DNA of 64,000 bases from Pseudisothecium myosuroides (taxonomy: Eukaryota > Streptophyta > Bryopsida > Hypnales > Lembophyllaceae), in contig OX637288.1 of the NCBI GenBank assembly GCA_951799445.1, forward strand, positions 45,833,288-45,897,287, in the 5' to 3' direction. The notes beneath the pieces were generated by a model that had not been told where the DNA came from, ran no database searches, and saw only the letters and a program-made list of their open reading frames with translations. The position numbers were made by a program, and so were the translations under genes. Of the stretch, positions 11,242 to 22,605 are shown in pieces. Position 1 is the stretch's first letter. Every line of letters begins with the position of its first letter.

Positions 11242-12253
11242 AGGGTTGCTAAGATTCAAGTGATGGGTGTAGTGAGTGATGCAAATAGGAGGGTCCATTA
11301 GATGCTAGAATTGGGTGACTAACAACACTAGATTGTTCTAAAGTAGAAGCACCAGTTCCCGTTCATGCACCCATTGTTTTACTGTAGACTCACTTTGAAG
11401 TGTCCCCAAAAGTACCTTGAAACCGTGCCAATGCTTAATTGTAGTTGGTGCTTGCTGATTTTTTTAGATTACCGTGTCAGAATTTAGGTAGCTTAATTAG
11501 AGTGCGGTTTGGGGTGCCCTGCAAAGTTCTACTTTGAAAATTCACAGAAAATAGATGCCTTATCCAAAAATTCTAATTTTTGCCAATATTGCAAAAATAC
11601 TTTTTTCTAACAAACAATGCCTCCAACTATGCCAAATTTCTTAAACAAACGGTTGTTGGTGCTCCCACCTTAAGTTTACCTTATATGATTTTATGCATAA
11701 CTCGTGCATCCTCAGCCACACGCAAGAGCCACTTTTTTTTACCATATTGCCTTCAGTTGCTGGAAGAATACTCTACAAATTTATTGTGCGAATTTTGCAA
11801 GAATTTTTTGGGGGGAAAGTAAAAAGTTGAGCCAGATGTTGCAACCACGCATGCTCGTACAAGTTGGTGCCAAACGCCAGGGCCAAATGGTTTCTTGGAC
11901 ACAGAGCAACACTTTTTAAAGAACACCATGGCATGACTTGAATGTCCTCATCCACTCCAGATGTTTTACCTCCAGCACTTCTTTTTTTTTAATTTTGTGA
12001 AGTGCCAAAGTAGCGATATAAAATGTTAGAGTGGTGCCCCAAATTTCAACATTCATCCACATATTGGATAGAAAATATCACATTAGTACATATCACGCAA
12101 TCTGGCGATTTTATCTATGATTTTTTTTTTTTAATTTGAAGTTTTTTTGTAAAAAACTTCACCATTTTTTAGCCCAGTTAATTTTTTTTGGATGCAAACT
12201 AGCACTATTTTGCCCCTCAAAAAAGCATTGGTTACCTACCAATTGCAAGACCT
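11242..12253. other. AT-rich spacer, no gene recognised
   Basis: Short overlapping open frames at 11580-11955 on both strands show no conserved motif. I see no repeat unit here that recurs elsewhere in the window. Confidence 0.35.
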
Positions 12254-12573
12254 AGGAGGTAGGACTATAGGAGGTAGGTCCATAAACTGTCCATTTAAGA
12301 GCTGGAAATTGATTTGGGGAGCTTTAGACTTCTTGAAAAAAAATCTTGAAATTCTTTGCCTGAAAGACAAATGGAATTGGTATCTAATCCAAGTCGTTTC
12401 ATATTTTTGAAACTTTGTGGAATTTGTTATAAATTTTTTAAGTCAAAATGTAGTAATCATTAGAAATGTCCAATGTACATTGATGGTGCAATGAGAAAGA
12501 AAAATGTACAAATAGTGTACATTTTAGGAGGTAGACACTTATAGAGCCCAAGTGATTTATAGACCTCCTACCT
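12254..12573. mobile_element. TA-flanked MITE, AGGTAGGAGG family (12.3 kb)
   Basis: The right end CCTCCTACCT is followed by TA at 12574-12575. The left end is rearranged, with the motif AGGAGGTAGG present twice between 12254 and 12280. The interior follows the family order, with ATGTACA motifs in the centre. Confidence 0.65.
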
Positions 12574-14072
12574 TAGTTGTTCCATTAGCACTCTTGTGCA
12601 TCTCTATAGTCAAAAGTGTGTAGTGGCACAATTACATTAAACACAACTTGAGCAAGACAATAGATTTACAAGTCAAAGTGAGCTTTGTAGTCTGTAAACT
12701 ATTGTAGTTTTTGTGGATTTTTTTTGTTTTGTTGGTTAATTGTGGCTGTGTTCAATAGTCTTCCGGCATTTTGAGGTTAATTTTCCATAGTTACTGGTTA
12801 GTTTGGATTCTACTTGGATTTCATCTATAGTTGCGGTTGATATCAATTGAACAGGATGAATGGGATGTGAACTATAGTGGCGGTTGTTTCGGTTGCCAGC
12901 CGAATGGAGTGTAATGGGTTGGAGGCTATCAATTGTTCCTCAGTCTGGAGAAGGAATCCAGAGCTCCTGCAGCGGTGAGGCTGGCAGTGGTCGATTGTGC
13001 GTAGGAGTATTTTGTGTTTGAGTGATCGATAGTTTTGGTCTATGTGATAGGGGAGTTCAGTTGTGATATCGTGCATTGTTGATCAGGAAGTGTTGAATCG
13101 ATAGAATTCTATGCAGTGAGGCTGTGAGGTTCTATTGTGCTGATAGAGTCTGTGAAGAATCAATTGTAATCAGTGCGGTAGTTGAAGCAAAGTGATCATT
13201 GTAATATTTTCAATTGTAATGCAAAGCGGAGTTGAATTGCAATTTGGAGTATGTGTGATTGTCTGTGTATGCCATAGTATTCATGTGTTTGTAATTGGTG
13301 GATGATTTTGGGTGTGATTGGAACGATTGTATGGAATGAAGAATGTCTGACAGGAGTGGAATCCTATTGTTTTATCTATTGTATTTCTATGCAGTAGGGA
13401 TGTGTGAATTCTATAGTGTTATATGGATTCTAGGAGTTAATTTCAATAGTGTCTGTGAGGTTACTTTGAGAGATCAATAGAATTCGGAACCTGAATAATA
13501 GTGCAATGGATAGAGAATCCGCAAAATTGAAAATGAAAACCTGTAAATTTTGCAATCAATCGGATTATGGGAAATTAAAATGTGAACTCAAGAAAGAAGA
13601 GAGTGTAATGGAAAATAAATGGAAAGAATCAATTGAAGACAAATTGGAGAAGACTGGTCTTAAAGAGGAATCGATTGGAGATGCTGAGCAATCGGATGAG
13701 CAGGAAGATCAATAGTTGCCGTGCAGTTGCTGAAATCGATTGAGAAACCGAGAGTTGAGTCAAATCAATAGATGAAGAACAATTGATGAGTTCCTATCTA
13801 TGGTTTTAATTATAATAAAAATATGGTCTTATCTATTGTATTTGTTTGGGCTAGGAATTTTCCAATCCTCATTTGTGCACAACCTTGGGATGGATTAAAT
13901 CCTTCCATAGAAATTACCATAGGTTTCTATTCCTCCCTGAGAACGAACTAAAAACTATAGGTATTCCTCAATGGGTCATCCATTGTAGAAAACCGTTCTA
14001 CAAGCTTCATGTTGAAATAGAAAGGAATAGCTTTGGAAAAGTATACATTCATCAACCAATTGAATTATCTGA
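12574..14072. other. TG-rich region of unknown origin, possible retroelement leader
   Basis: This interval is richer in G and T than its surroundings and has recurring TCAATTG, ATCGATAG and TCTATTGT motifs. A 69-residue open frame at 13506-13715, rich in Lys and Glu, contains one Cys pair (KTCKFCNQ) but no complete zinc-knuckle spacing. It could be the untranslated leader and decayed start of a retroelement, but no long terminal repeat, primer site or polymerase motif was found. Confidence 0.25.
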
Positions 14073-14385
14073 GAAATATCTTATATATTAGAATGATACT
14101 CCCTCTAACACTTTTGGAATAGTCATTCTAGTGATACGAGGATTCAATTGAGCCAAAAAAATGAATAGAAAAGGAAAAGTAGTCCCCACCATATTATCTA
14201 AAATGGAAAATTACAAGTTTTTGCTTTGATCAAGAAATATCATATATTTTAGAATGACGCTTTTGAATAGTCATCCTAGTGATATGAGGATTCAATTGAG
14301 CCAAAAATATGAATTGAAAGAGTAAAAATAGTCTCCACTATATTATCTAGAATAGGAAGTTATAGGAATTTGCTTTGACAACCTA
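14073..14385. repeat. Tandem duplication, 161-bp period
   Basis: The block beginning GAAATATCTTATATATTAGA at 14073 is repeated from 14234, with the shared segments AATAGTCAT, GAGGATTCAATTGAGCC and ATATTATCTA in the same order. The second copy is slightly shorter and diverged. Confidence 0.8.
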
Positions 14386-14874
14386 AAATCCCCATGTATG
14401 ATTTTGATATGCAAAAATAATCAATGGTAATATGATGAGCGGAACTACACTAATACAATTACCAAAGTGAAAATAACAAATATATTTACCTTATCCTGAG
14501 CTAAGCCTCCAATAAGTAGCACTTATCAACATTTTCTAAATGCTCAAAACAAAGAGATAATGCAATAGAGTAAAGCTCCAAAGAATCCTCATTTGAGCCT
14601 AGAAAATGACCACCACAAATTGTATTGATATTATGGTATTTACTTCACCTCCTTATTAATCACACTTAGAGACCACATAGATTTCATCACCTTGGCTTAT
14701 AGAAAACAACTCCTCATAGAACCCCTAAATAGCATTGTGATCTCACTACCAAAAAAGAGTGGTTTTTTGACACATTAGTGTCAAAGTCTTGTTTTTTCAA
14801 TACTAAAAATGTAGGAAAAAATGTTGAAAAGAGTGTCAAACATAGAACCTTTTGTGGTTAGTTGTGACTCCTAA
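14386..14874. other. AT-rich spacer, no gene recognised
   Basis: I see no coding motif. A weak inverted repeat between about 14750 and 14860 (TGACAC with GTGTCA) may be an eroded foldback element. Confidence 0.3.
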
Positions 14875-15142
14875 GGTAACTACACCTAATTATCGTACAA
14901 ATTAGCAATTTAGCATGTTTTCTATTATTATATTAATTTTTTTTTGTGGAGTCTTGTTAATAGTCAAAAGGGGATTCTAGATTCTCTTAGACATTGTATA
15001 CATAAACTACAAATTTTCAAAGTGCTAGAAATAGGGGTTTCTATAATCAACCATAGACTCTCATGAATAATGGGAGTACATTTTACACAAGATTCTAGAG
15101 CAATCGGTTTTAGAAAGCAGGCGAAATTAGGTGTAATTACCT
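14875..15142. mobile_element. TA-flanked MITE with AGGTAATTACACCTAATT ends
   Basis: A 268-bp element whose left end is AGGTAACTACACCTAATT and whose right end is the inverse of AGGTAATTACACCTAATT. TA lies on both sides (14873-14874 and 15143-15144). It has no coding capacity. The first four bases match the other TA-flanked MITEs of this window. Confidence 0.75.
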
Positions 15143-15993
15143 TAATCTTTTAGCAATACATCGATTCATAAATTTATTTGGCATAGAAGGCCATGTTGTA
15201 TACTTATGAAGAAATGGCTTTGTTGTGGTTGGAAAAACCTACACAAGACAATCATGCTGCTTGCCTGCCCAATAATGACAAAACTAAGGTAGGAGGCTCT
15301 TAAATCCACCATCTAAGGGAAGGTGGACCTCTGTAGGAAAATCAATAGAGCATAACATTTTTCACATGTTTTTGGTAGAAAAAAAAAGGAAAACAGTTCA
15401 TTGACAATTTAAATCATAATTTTTTGACTTAGAATGAATTAACTATGAATTTTCAAAGTGAAAGGTGCGTAGGTAGCTATTGGTGCTCATATACTGGATC
15501 AATCTTAATCAAAATCAGGCTTTGAATGGAGCACTTCAAACTCCGGAAGTTTCTATAATTTTGGCTCTTAGAGAATGATTTACAGCATGCTTTTATTTAT
15601 TTTAGCCTTACATGAATGCATATTTTACTCAAAAGGATTTAAGAACACAATTAAAAAGCAAAAAGCGCATTGAAGGAATTGTGATCCATTTTTTAAACTC
15701 TTTGCACTATTCATGACAATTCTACTGGGTGATTGTAATTGGCTCCCCGAGCATTGCATAAAATTTAATCTTGCTCTGGCCTGGTCATACAAGAGATGTG
15801 CCTTTGAGATTTCTCAAGCCATAGCAGTGTCAAAGCTTGCTCAGATACTTGGCCTAAGTTACATGAGATGATTTCATTTAATTGCATTCCAAAATTGAAC
15901 AAGATGGGGTAGTACTTTGGGGGGAAGAATACTGAGGCATTTTGTACTCAATTTGGAAACAAACCTGTGAATTGTATCATAACATTCAGTAGC
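15143..15993. other. AT-rich spacer with a solitary MITE end
   Basis: At 15285-15302 the sequence TAAGGTAGGAGGCTCTTA matches the left end of the AGGTAGGAGG family, without a recognisable partner end. No gene was recognised. Confidence 0.4.
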
Positions 15994-16095
15994 TCTACAA
16001 TGATGGTGTGGTATATTCCACACCCCAATAATGCTTCATCAGTAGCTACTGATGAATTAGGCAAGTGGAATGTTGAGGCACACCATCACTGTAGA
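15994..16095 (+). ncRNA. Foldback resembling a small-RNA precursor
   Basis: The 5' arm (15994-16021, TCTACAATGATGGTGTGG...) and the 3' arm (16065-16095, ...CACACCATCACTGTAGA) pair over roughly 24 bases: 17 outer pairs with one mismatch, an internal bulge, then GTGGAAT with ATTCCAC. The 43-base loop contains a perfect 22-base palindrome (TTCATCAGTAGCTACTGATGAA) that would form a second short stem. Length and arm pairing resemble a plant pre-miRNA. I do not recognise either arm as a known miRNA, and a tiny foldback transposon is the alternative. The structure would be nearly symmetrical on the minus strand. Confidence 0.4.
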
Positions 16096-16323
16096 ACCAA
16101 GGCAACATCAACACATGCTATTGAATGTTATGTATGGAAACAAACTTGGAAATTATGGAGAAGGAATCAGAAGGTCTACCACCTCTAATATTTACATATG
16201 CCCTGCAAGACTGGAGACGACCTTTTCTAAGAGTGTACTTTCTACACGTGCATAGACCACACAACTTTGCTATGGGAGGTTGAAATTAACACAACCACAA
16301 AATACAAAACAAATTTAATCCTC

Positions 16324-16608
16324 AAGTAGGAGGTCCATAAAGCACTTGGGCTCTAAGAATGTCCACCTCTTGAGTTGTAAACTACTTGTACATTTTTTTT
16401 CTCATTTTACAAGCAATGCACAAACAATATACATTTTTGGAAGTGATTGTTTTTAGTGACCACTAAGTTTCAACTTCAAGAATTCATAACTAATTCCACA
16501 AAGCTCCAAAAAAAATTAAACAACTTGAATTAGATGTCAGTTCCATTTGTCTTTCAAGGAAAATTAAATTTTTGCTCTCAAATGAGTACTTTAAAAACCT
16601 CCTACCTT
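16324..16608. mobile_element. TA-flanked MITE, AGGTAGGAGG family (16.3 kb)
   Basis: The left end AAGTAGGAGGTCCATAAA is slightly eroded. The right end ACCTCCTACCT is followed by TA. The interior is in the opposite orientation to the 4.2-kb copy. It lies back to back with the next family member, only 8 bp away. Confidence 0.75.
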
Positions 16609-16616
16609 ACACATAA

Positions 16617-16941
16617 GGTAGAAGGCTTGAGAACAGTTCGGGCATTTAGAACCGCCCACCCCTTAAATGTACACAATTTGTACATGTTTTTTTTTCATAG
16701 CCTTCACTGATGTACCAACAGTGTACATTTCAGGGGTGGGCGGTTTTAGAGCCCTAGGGTAGTTCAACTTCAAAATTTCATAACTAATTCAAAAATGATC
16801 CAAAAAATATGAAACGACTTGGATTAGATGCCAACTCCTCTTGTCTTTGAAGGAAAATTCACTGAAAAATATTTTGAGAAGTTTCACCTGCCTAAAATTC
16901 AGTTCCAGTGCTTAGATGGTTGGTTTATGGACCTTCTACCT
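16617..16941. mobile_element. TA-flanked MITE, AGGTAGGAGG family (16.6 kb)
   Basis: It starts AGGTAGAAGGCTTGAG and ends GACCTTCTACCT, with TA at 16615-16616 and 16942-16943. The central motif has paired ATGTACA sequences. At 325 bp it is close to full length. Confidence 0.8.
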
Positions 16942-18372
16942 TACATAGAAAGTACATGATTACTTTACAACAGTGAGCCTTGGACATTTCTCATGCCGTA
17001 CCGGTACTACCTCAAAGGCAGTACATTTTTGCTGGCATCCTAGCTCTGAAAATTTGGGATCCAGGCTTTCTGTTGCTTCACAATTGATCTGCTCACAAGG
17101 GTCATCATGTTTCTCCGCACTGATGCATAAACTGCACCATAGAATTCTGTACAACGGAAAGCTTTGTAAGGTTTATAAGCACAGTGTAAATTTTGGTAGT
17201 ACATCAATACTCAAATAAGCAGTGTTGACTGTTGAGTGCCATGACCAAATTTTATTACATATTGCTTTCAGTGCCCTTTGATCTGAACCTAACAATGTAA
17301 ATTATGAGTGCTAAATTCTTAAAACTAAGTCTCTACTCTGGGTTGCATTTGGCCACCCTAAACCCTAAACCCCTAAAATCCAGTGCTACCATTACAATAT
17401 GATGTTCCTGTCATCCTGCAGCAGATTGTGGCTAATTGAATACTCGGAATTTACCTAAATCTTTGTGACAGGGTAAACTAATATCAGGCTCCAATGCACA
17501 ACCACCACGTGGCTGGCTGCACTTGATTAGCAGAACCAATTGAAATAGAGTGCTTCAACCCAAGTATATGGCATGTTCCTTGTACAAAGAATTATGTGGA
17601 TCCCATATCATCAATTACTTGAATCTGATCAGATTTTCATATTTTGAACATTAGATTCATGCAAATCCACAGCCAACCAAAGCCTTGTCAAGGCACAGCC
17701 AACCCTAAATAGGTCAAGTCTTCGCCTCCTGCATTCTGCCATCATAGTCAATACAAAACATGGAGAAGCCATGTCTTATTGATTGCTTATAAAAGGTCTC
17801 TCCATTGTCAATGCTTCATAACACTCTTGAGCCAGTTGGGGAAAGACTACCCTTTTGGAAGAAATCATACATAGACTTTTAGTTAGATGAAGAGAATAGT
17901 AGAGAAAATGATAGAAAATTCAAATGTTTAGGAGAAAATGAAGGAACCATACAACCATCCCTGTGAGAAAAATAAGCTGTATGAATATTTGCAATAGTAA
18001 TTCTACTAGAAATTGAATTGTAATGGATTCAAAAGTATTATAAAGTGAAGGATACTAAAATCCAAAGGATTCTAACAGCACCCCCTGTCTAAGAATGGGT
18101 GGCATGTTGATTGTAATATCTATGATTGTAATATCAAATAGAGGTTGTCTTCTACATGTGCATGTGCGTTAAAGTTTGCAGGAGTTGTGACTACCCATGA
18201 AAAATAGCAAGCCTATAACTCCACCGGAAGGGACAATAGCATAGAGAGAAGGAAAAACTCCAACCATTTCTAGATGACTAGTGTACATAGTGTGCCAATA
18301 TAGATTTCCCTCTCACCAAGCATGGACCCTTCAATTCCAACTGATAGGCCGGGTCACCCCTCTCCAGGGTAT
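16942..18372. other. Spacer downstream of the exostosin gene
   Basis: I recognise no gene. At 17356-17377 there are three telomere-like units (CCCTAAACCCTAAACCCCTAAA), too few to be more than an interstitial trace. The end near 18372 probably includes the 3' untranslated region of the minus-strand exostosin gene. Confidence 0.4.
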
Positions 18373-19911
18373 TCACATTCCGCGACCCACCCCGACCCGC
18401 GCCCGCTCATACCGCCTCCCCTTATGCCGTGCCAGCCGCAACCCCGGCACCTTCCTGCCCACCGCCTCCCACGTCATATGCACCGCATCCCCTCTCTCAC
18501 TCGGATACTGCCACTCAAACACACTCGCGACCTCGCGCAACCTGCGATGCATCCTCCCCCATCGCTCCTCCTCGAACCCCCTCAGAAACTCCAGCAAAAA
18601 ACCCTCCCGCAACGCATCCCCGGACTCCACGAACAAGCAAAACTCGCTGTAATCCAACACATCCTCGAACGGAAGCTCAATCTCGTCGCTCACCACGAGG
18701 GGCACGCAATGGCTGGCGATCGCGTCGAACAGACGGTTCGAAGACGGCGTGTCGCCCGCGAGGTGAAGACAAAACTTGGAGCTGCGCATTCCGGTGGTTG
18801 CGCTCCGAATGCCCGCGCTCGTGGTGGCGCCGGTGGAGAAGACGACGTCAGGCTCGGGAGACAGAAGCGTGTGAAGCTGTTTGCGAATTATGCCGCCTTC
18901 TTTGCGCACAATCGCGCCTTGGAAAAAGAGTAATGTGGGTCGCTCGTTGAAGGAGCTGGAGGTGGAGGAGTCGGAGTCGAAAGTGGGGATGACGTGCTTG
19001 TAAGGAGCCACGATGTCTTTGCCTTCGGAGCCGTACCGACCGAAATCCGCGACGATAAACATGCCGGAGCGGAAGTGGGTGCGCATCAACGCCATGCTGT
19101 TGGGGTGGTGGATGACGAGCACGTGATCCTCCGCGCGTGCTCGCCACGCAGGGTGTGAGTTGAGAAAGGCAAGAAGCGACCTTTGAAGCTCCTGGTTCAA
19201 GTCCATGCTGCCCTTTCGTGAGAATTTGTTGTAGCTGAGGGAGGCGAAGAAAGGGATGAGGAGGATGTCTGCGGTTTGCCAGTCGCGGACGCGGTACGCG
19301 GTGCAGGGGCTGGTGCGATCCGGCATGTCGGAGGTCAGGAGATCGGAGACGAGCCAATACTCGGGGCTGTGTTGTTGGTATAAACCCCCGGGGTAGCGCG
19401 GCAAAGCGCTCACGTTCCGCGGCCAAGATTGCTGCGAGTTGTCTATCATTCCATAGTGAAATTTGGGAGGCAAATCGTACATGAACACCTTTAGGGCTGC
19501 GTCGCGTTCGTTGCAGCCCTCGCGGCTGGCGCGTCGTGGGTGAATTTCAGCCTGTAACTCGCCCTGTACCTCGGGTTGCAATTCTGTGTCGAGATCTGTG
19601 GGAGGTGAATCCTCCAGGTCGGCGTCCTCTTCCATTGGGGTGGCATCCTCAGCGCTGAAGGTGCGGAGGTAGCTTAAAACCGTGGGGCTGGTGATGGTGG
19701 TGAGTGTGGTGGAGTGCGTCGTGAGTAAGCCCGAGAGAAGGAAGAGGGAGAGGAGCGCCGCGGCCGCCACCACGTAGCCCTTGCGAATCCATACGGCGTC
19801 CTGGTCGCTCGCGCTTGCTCGTAACGTCTTCGTCTTCGCGATCGCGGCGTCGGCGGTGTCGAGAGAAACCAATTTTGATCCGCCTCCACGCCCTGGCACT
19901 GATCTCCACAT
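18373..19911 (-). CDS. GT47 exostosin-family glycosyltransferase, ARAD-like
   Basis: A predicted Golgi type II membrane glycosyltransferase of 512 residues, read as one uninterrupted exon from the ATG at 19911-19909. Residues 46-63 (GYVVAAAALLSLFLLSGL) form the signal anchor, followed by an acidic stem (about 85-125). The exostosin domain runs from about 140 to 480, with KVFMYDLPPKFHYGM (141-155), SALPRYPGGLYQQHS (168-182), PFFASLSYNKFS (220-231), HHPNSM (268-273), MFIVADFGRY (284-293), KDIVAPYKHVIPT (298-310), LLFFQGAIVRKEGG (327-340) and the nucleotide-sugar-binding stretch SSKFCLHLAGDTPSSNRLFD (377-396) with SHCVPLVVSDEIELPFED (400-417). These motifs place it near plant ARAD1/ARAD2, which are implicated in pectic arabinan synthesis. 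The donor sugar of this protein is an inference. The C-terminal tail (about 490-512) is rich in Arg. GC content is far above the flanks, and no intron is needed, so retroposition or a naturally intron-free lineage are both possible. Confidence 0.93.
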   Translation of the reverse strand: MWRSVPGRGGGSKLVSLDTADAAIAKTKTLRASASDQDAVWIRKGYVVAAAALLSLFLLSGLLTTHSTTLTTITSPTVLSYLRTFSAEDATPMEEDADLEDSPPTDLDTELQPEVQGELQAEIHPRRASREGCNERDAALKVFMYDLPPKFHYGMIDNSQQSWPRNVSALPRYPGGLYQQHSPEYWLVSDLLTSDMPDRTSPCTAYRVRDWQTADILLIPFFASLSYNKFSRKGSMDLNQELQRSLLAFLNSHPAWRARAEDHVLVIHHPNSMALMRTHFRSGMFIVADFGRYGSEGKDIVAPYKHVIPTFDSDSSTSSSFNERPTLLFFQGAIVRKEGGIIRKQLHTLLSPEPDVVFSTGATTSAGIRSATTGMRSSKFCLHLAGDTPSSNRLFDAIASHCVPLVVSDEIELPFEDVLDYSEFCLFVESGDALREGFLLEFLRGFEEERWGRMHRRLREVASVFEWQYPSERGDAVHMTWEAVGRKVPGLRLARHKGRRYERARVGVGRGM

Positions 19912-22605
19912 CGCAAAACTGCAAATTTGTCTATCAATTGCACGCTTGCTATCTGCTAATCAAACTATCAACAGACCCTGGGGTTTGATGGCCCGAAACC
20001 ACTTGCTCGAATTTGATTAATACGCGGTTCCACGAATTCCACAGCAGAGAGGGTGAGGAACCTTACGCCCTAATTGCAAGGTAGATGGAGAGTCCTCCAT
20101 GGTGAATTCTCTCGAATTTGCACAACTGATGGAAACCTTAACTGGGGAAGACTCAACCGGGGAAGACATTCAATACCTCCAAGTTTGAAATTCAATTCAA
20201 CCTAGATTTGAAAGCAGCTCCAGTAGAAGCTCTAAAAGGACATCACTGGCTAGTGCTGCAATCGCAACAACGCGTACGCCTTAATTCGACTGAACCCTAG
20301 TTGAAAATTTGAATCATTCAATTGAAGAAAACGGGTGGTCGATCGATCGATCTTATCGACGTCTTCTAATAAGCACTCATGATCGTTACATGGAATCCTA
20401 TGTGCATAAATTCTTGGCAGGGACGACGTATCAATTCCTATCAACTCAAACCTCGAATTGAAGTGATGCATTCAAGGCTAGCTAGCTACGAATTTTTTTT
20501 CATAAAAATCAGTCGAAACATCCTGTATCCACTACCGATCGATCGATTCAAACTCCCGACTCAAAACTCCCGACTGTCTTCTCATCAAAAGATGCAATTA
20601 AGTAATCATTCACAGTACCACCAGCCCACGTCTCGTGACCGCTCGGCAATAGCCCTGCATCATATCAAACTACTGACAGCAGCTAGCCTGCACATCATGA
20701 ATGAGCTACCTGGCTAGTAAGCACCCGTCCAGCCAAACTGAGACAGTTGAAATCCTGGGAAGAATCAAACGCTTCCTAGGCTGAAGCCTGCATCGATCAC
20801 TGACACAACCTTAACTTGACCTATCCAAAAGGAAAGCTAATCAACTAGAGACTGAAGCTCGTGAGCAGCAGGCGCTTTCTGGTGAAGAGAAGGTGACTAG
20901 TTAGTTTGCCAGCACCTGGCCAGCTGCTTGCTTGCTTCAGTTTGTGAAGCGCAGGCACTGTGTACGTAACGGGGTTTCGGGAGACCGTGGCAGTTCTAAA
21001 CTTTGCCAACGTGGTGTGCGACCGCATATGAGTTATATAAGTTATGTAGTTTGGGTTTTGTATCTCTTTGGTTTCAAATTAATGGTTTCGGTTTCCGTTT
21101 CGGTTCTCCATTTCGGTTTTCGATTTCGGTTTCCTTGGCACCAGGAGTTTATGAATCTGCCCACATGCAGTTTGACTGGCGTACGTTGCTTCCTTGCCAC
21201 CAGGCGACGCTTGCTCCTCCGTACCCCACCTTCACTTGGTCAAATTCCGTGTCTGGGGAGGGTACAGTCTAGACTAAGTTAGCAATCCGCCGCTTTGCCA
21301 CCCGAGCAATGCAAAGAGTATTCAGCCTTTTCTTTTTTCTTTTTTTGAAACACATGGACAAGTATTCAGCCTTTGGGCCCGTGGGCAAGATTTGACTACT
21401 GGGAGGTGGGTCAATTTTTTTCTCCTTTTGTCCCTTTGGAGGGTGTCAAAGTAATATTGGAGGACAGGCCTTTGATGGATGCAAGCATCTTGTAGGTGAG
21501 ATGTAAGGTTGAGCAGCTATAGCTTTGTCCCACTACTGTACCACTAGAAACGTACAACAAACGGTGATGAACGATTAATGTCTTTCTTATCATTTTTTCT
21601 GTCCGTAAAAGTGGCTAAAAAGGTCGCTACTCAAACTTCTGCACAATAGCTTCTATTGATGCAAAGCCTCCACCCCTCTGGTCTAGAGCTAACAAAGTTT
21701 TGGTGAGTGAGTGCCTAGCTACACTGACTTGGAACAAATTGGCAAAATTTAGGTTTTGTTGGTAAATGAATTTATTGGAATCAATGGAAACTAAGTTATC
21801 AAGTAATCTTATCTTCTCCAAATTCCGAAATGGTGGTTTTCCAGAATGGGGAGTTGTCTCATTCTTACAAATGTCAGTTTAATTGTAGCGTTCAGATTGG
21901 AGAATCAAATTAAAGTTATGCCAAGGTGGTGCCAAGTTATGCCAATTTCAGTAGTTAAGTATGGTGTTTGACATGTATACTTTGCCTTGGGAGGGTTTCT
22001 TGGTGGGCTACTAGACTTGTGAACTTTAGTAGATAGAACGTGCCTGTCTGGGTTCAGCTATTTCTTCCGCATTTCGGTGACCTGTCTACTTACGGCACTT
22101 GCTTAGGCGAACTTTTTAGCTTTGGATTCAGCTCCCGAAGTTTTTTGCGTAATTTAGGTGATCAACCTGGTCCAGTGCATCATGAATGGGATCCACCCTC
22201 CCTCCCTTCCGCAATCAAGCCTTCAGGCTGTTCTGAGGCGACCAGAGCCTCTGTTTGTTTTCACAAAGGCCTCTTCTGCGGAGTTTCCTTTGACATTAAC
22301 TTAGAGCATCCCAAACAGTGAGTTCCGTATCTCTAAAAATTTAGGGAGAGGACCTCAGATGCAGATAGAGATATAGAAATTTTACTGCACTGAACTTTTT
22401 CCAAAATCTGTATCTCGATATTTTACAGATATTTGTAAAACTTTGGCCCAGTTCTGTATCTAGAGGCTCATATATATATAGAACTCGCGAGGTCTCATCC
22501 CTATACAATCAAGTTTGAGATGTCAATTGCAGTCAAGAGATAGGGATACGGAACAACTGGTGGGGATGCTCTTATTCAATGCCATGTAGGATAGGATTGA
22601 GGTCC
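19912..22605. other. Upstream region of the exostosin gene and spacer
   Basis: The first few hundred bases should contain the minus-strand promoter and 5' leader, but I could not assign a TATA box. Short GATC runs occur at 20338-20351 and 20536-20547, and a degenerate TTTCGG repeat at about 21072-21140. I see no coding motif in the short open frames on either strand between 20250 and 22320. Confidence 0.4.
21072..21140. repeat. Degenerate TTTCGG microsatellite
   Basis: Repeated hexamers of the type GGTTTC and TTTCGG, with substitutions, run for about 70 bases. Confidence 0.7.

Noticed and set aside
13506..13715. Lys/Glu-rich 69-residue frame with a Cys pair, possible gag zinc knuckle
   Set aside because: The CX2C pair lacks the following His and Cys at CCHC spacing, and no neighbouring gag or pol sequence is visible.
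17356..17377. Telomere-like CCCTAAA repeats, possible chromosome end or fusion site
   Set aside because: Only three units, one of them imperfect; such short runs are common in plant DNA. The resemblance of the TTAACCCCTAAA element ends to telomere repeat is also likely to be chance.
18281..18950. Long + strand open frames (up to 203 residues) opposite the exostosin gene
   Set aside because: They are Pro/Arg/His-rich shadows of the GC-rich minus-strand coding sequence and have no motif of their own.
18848..19943. Alternative minus-strand frames overlapping the exostosin gene
   Set aside because: They overlap the well-supported frame completely and have arginine-rich compositional sequence only.
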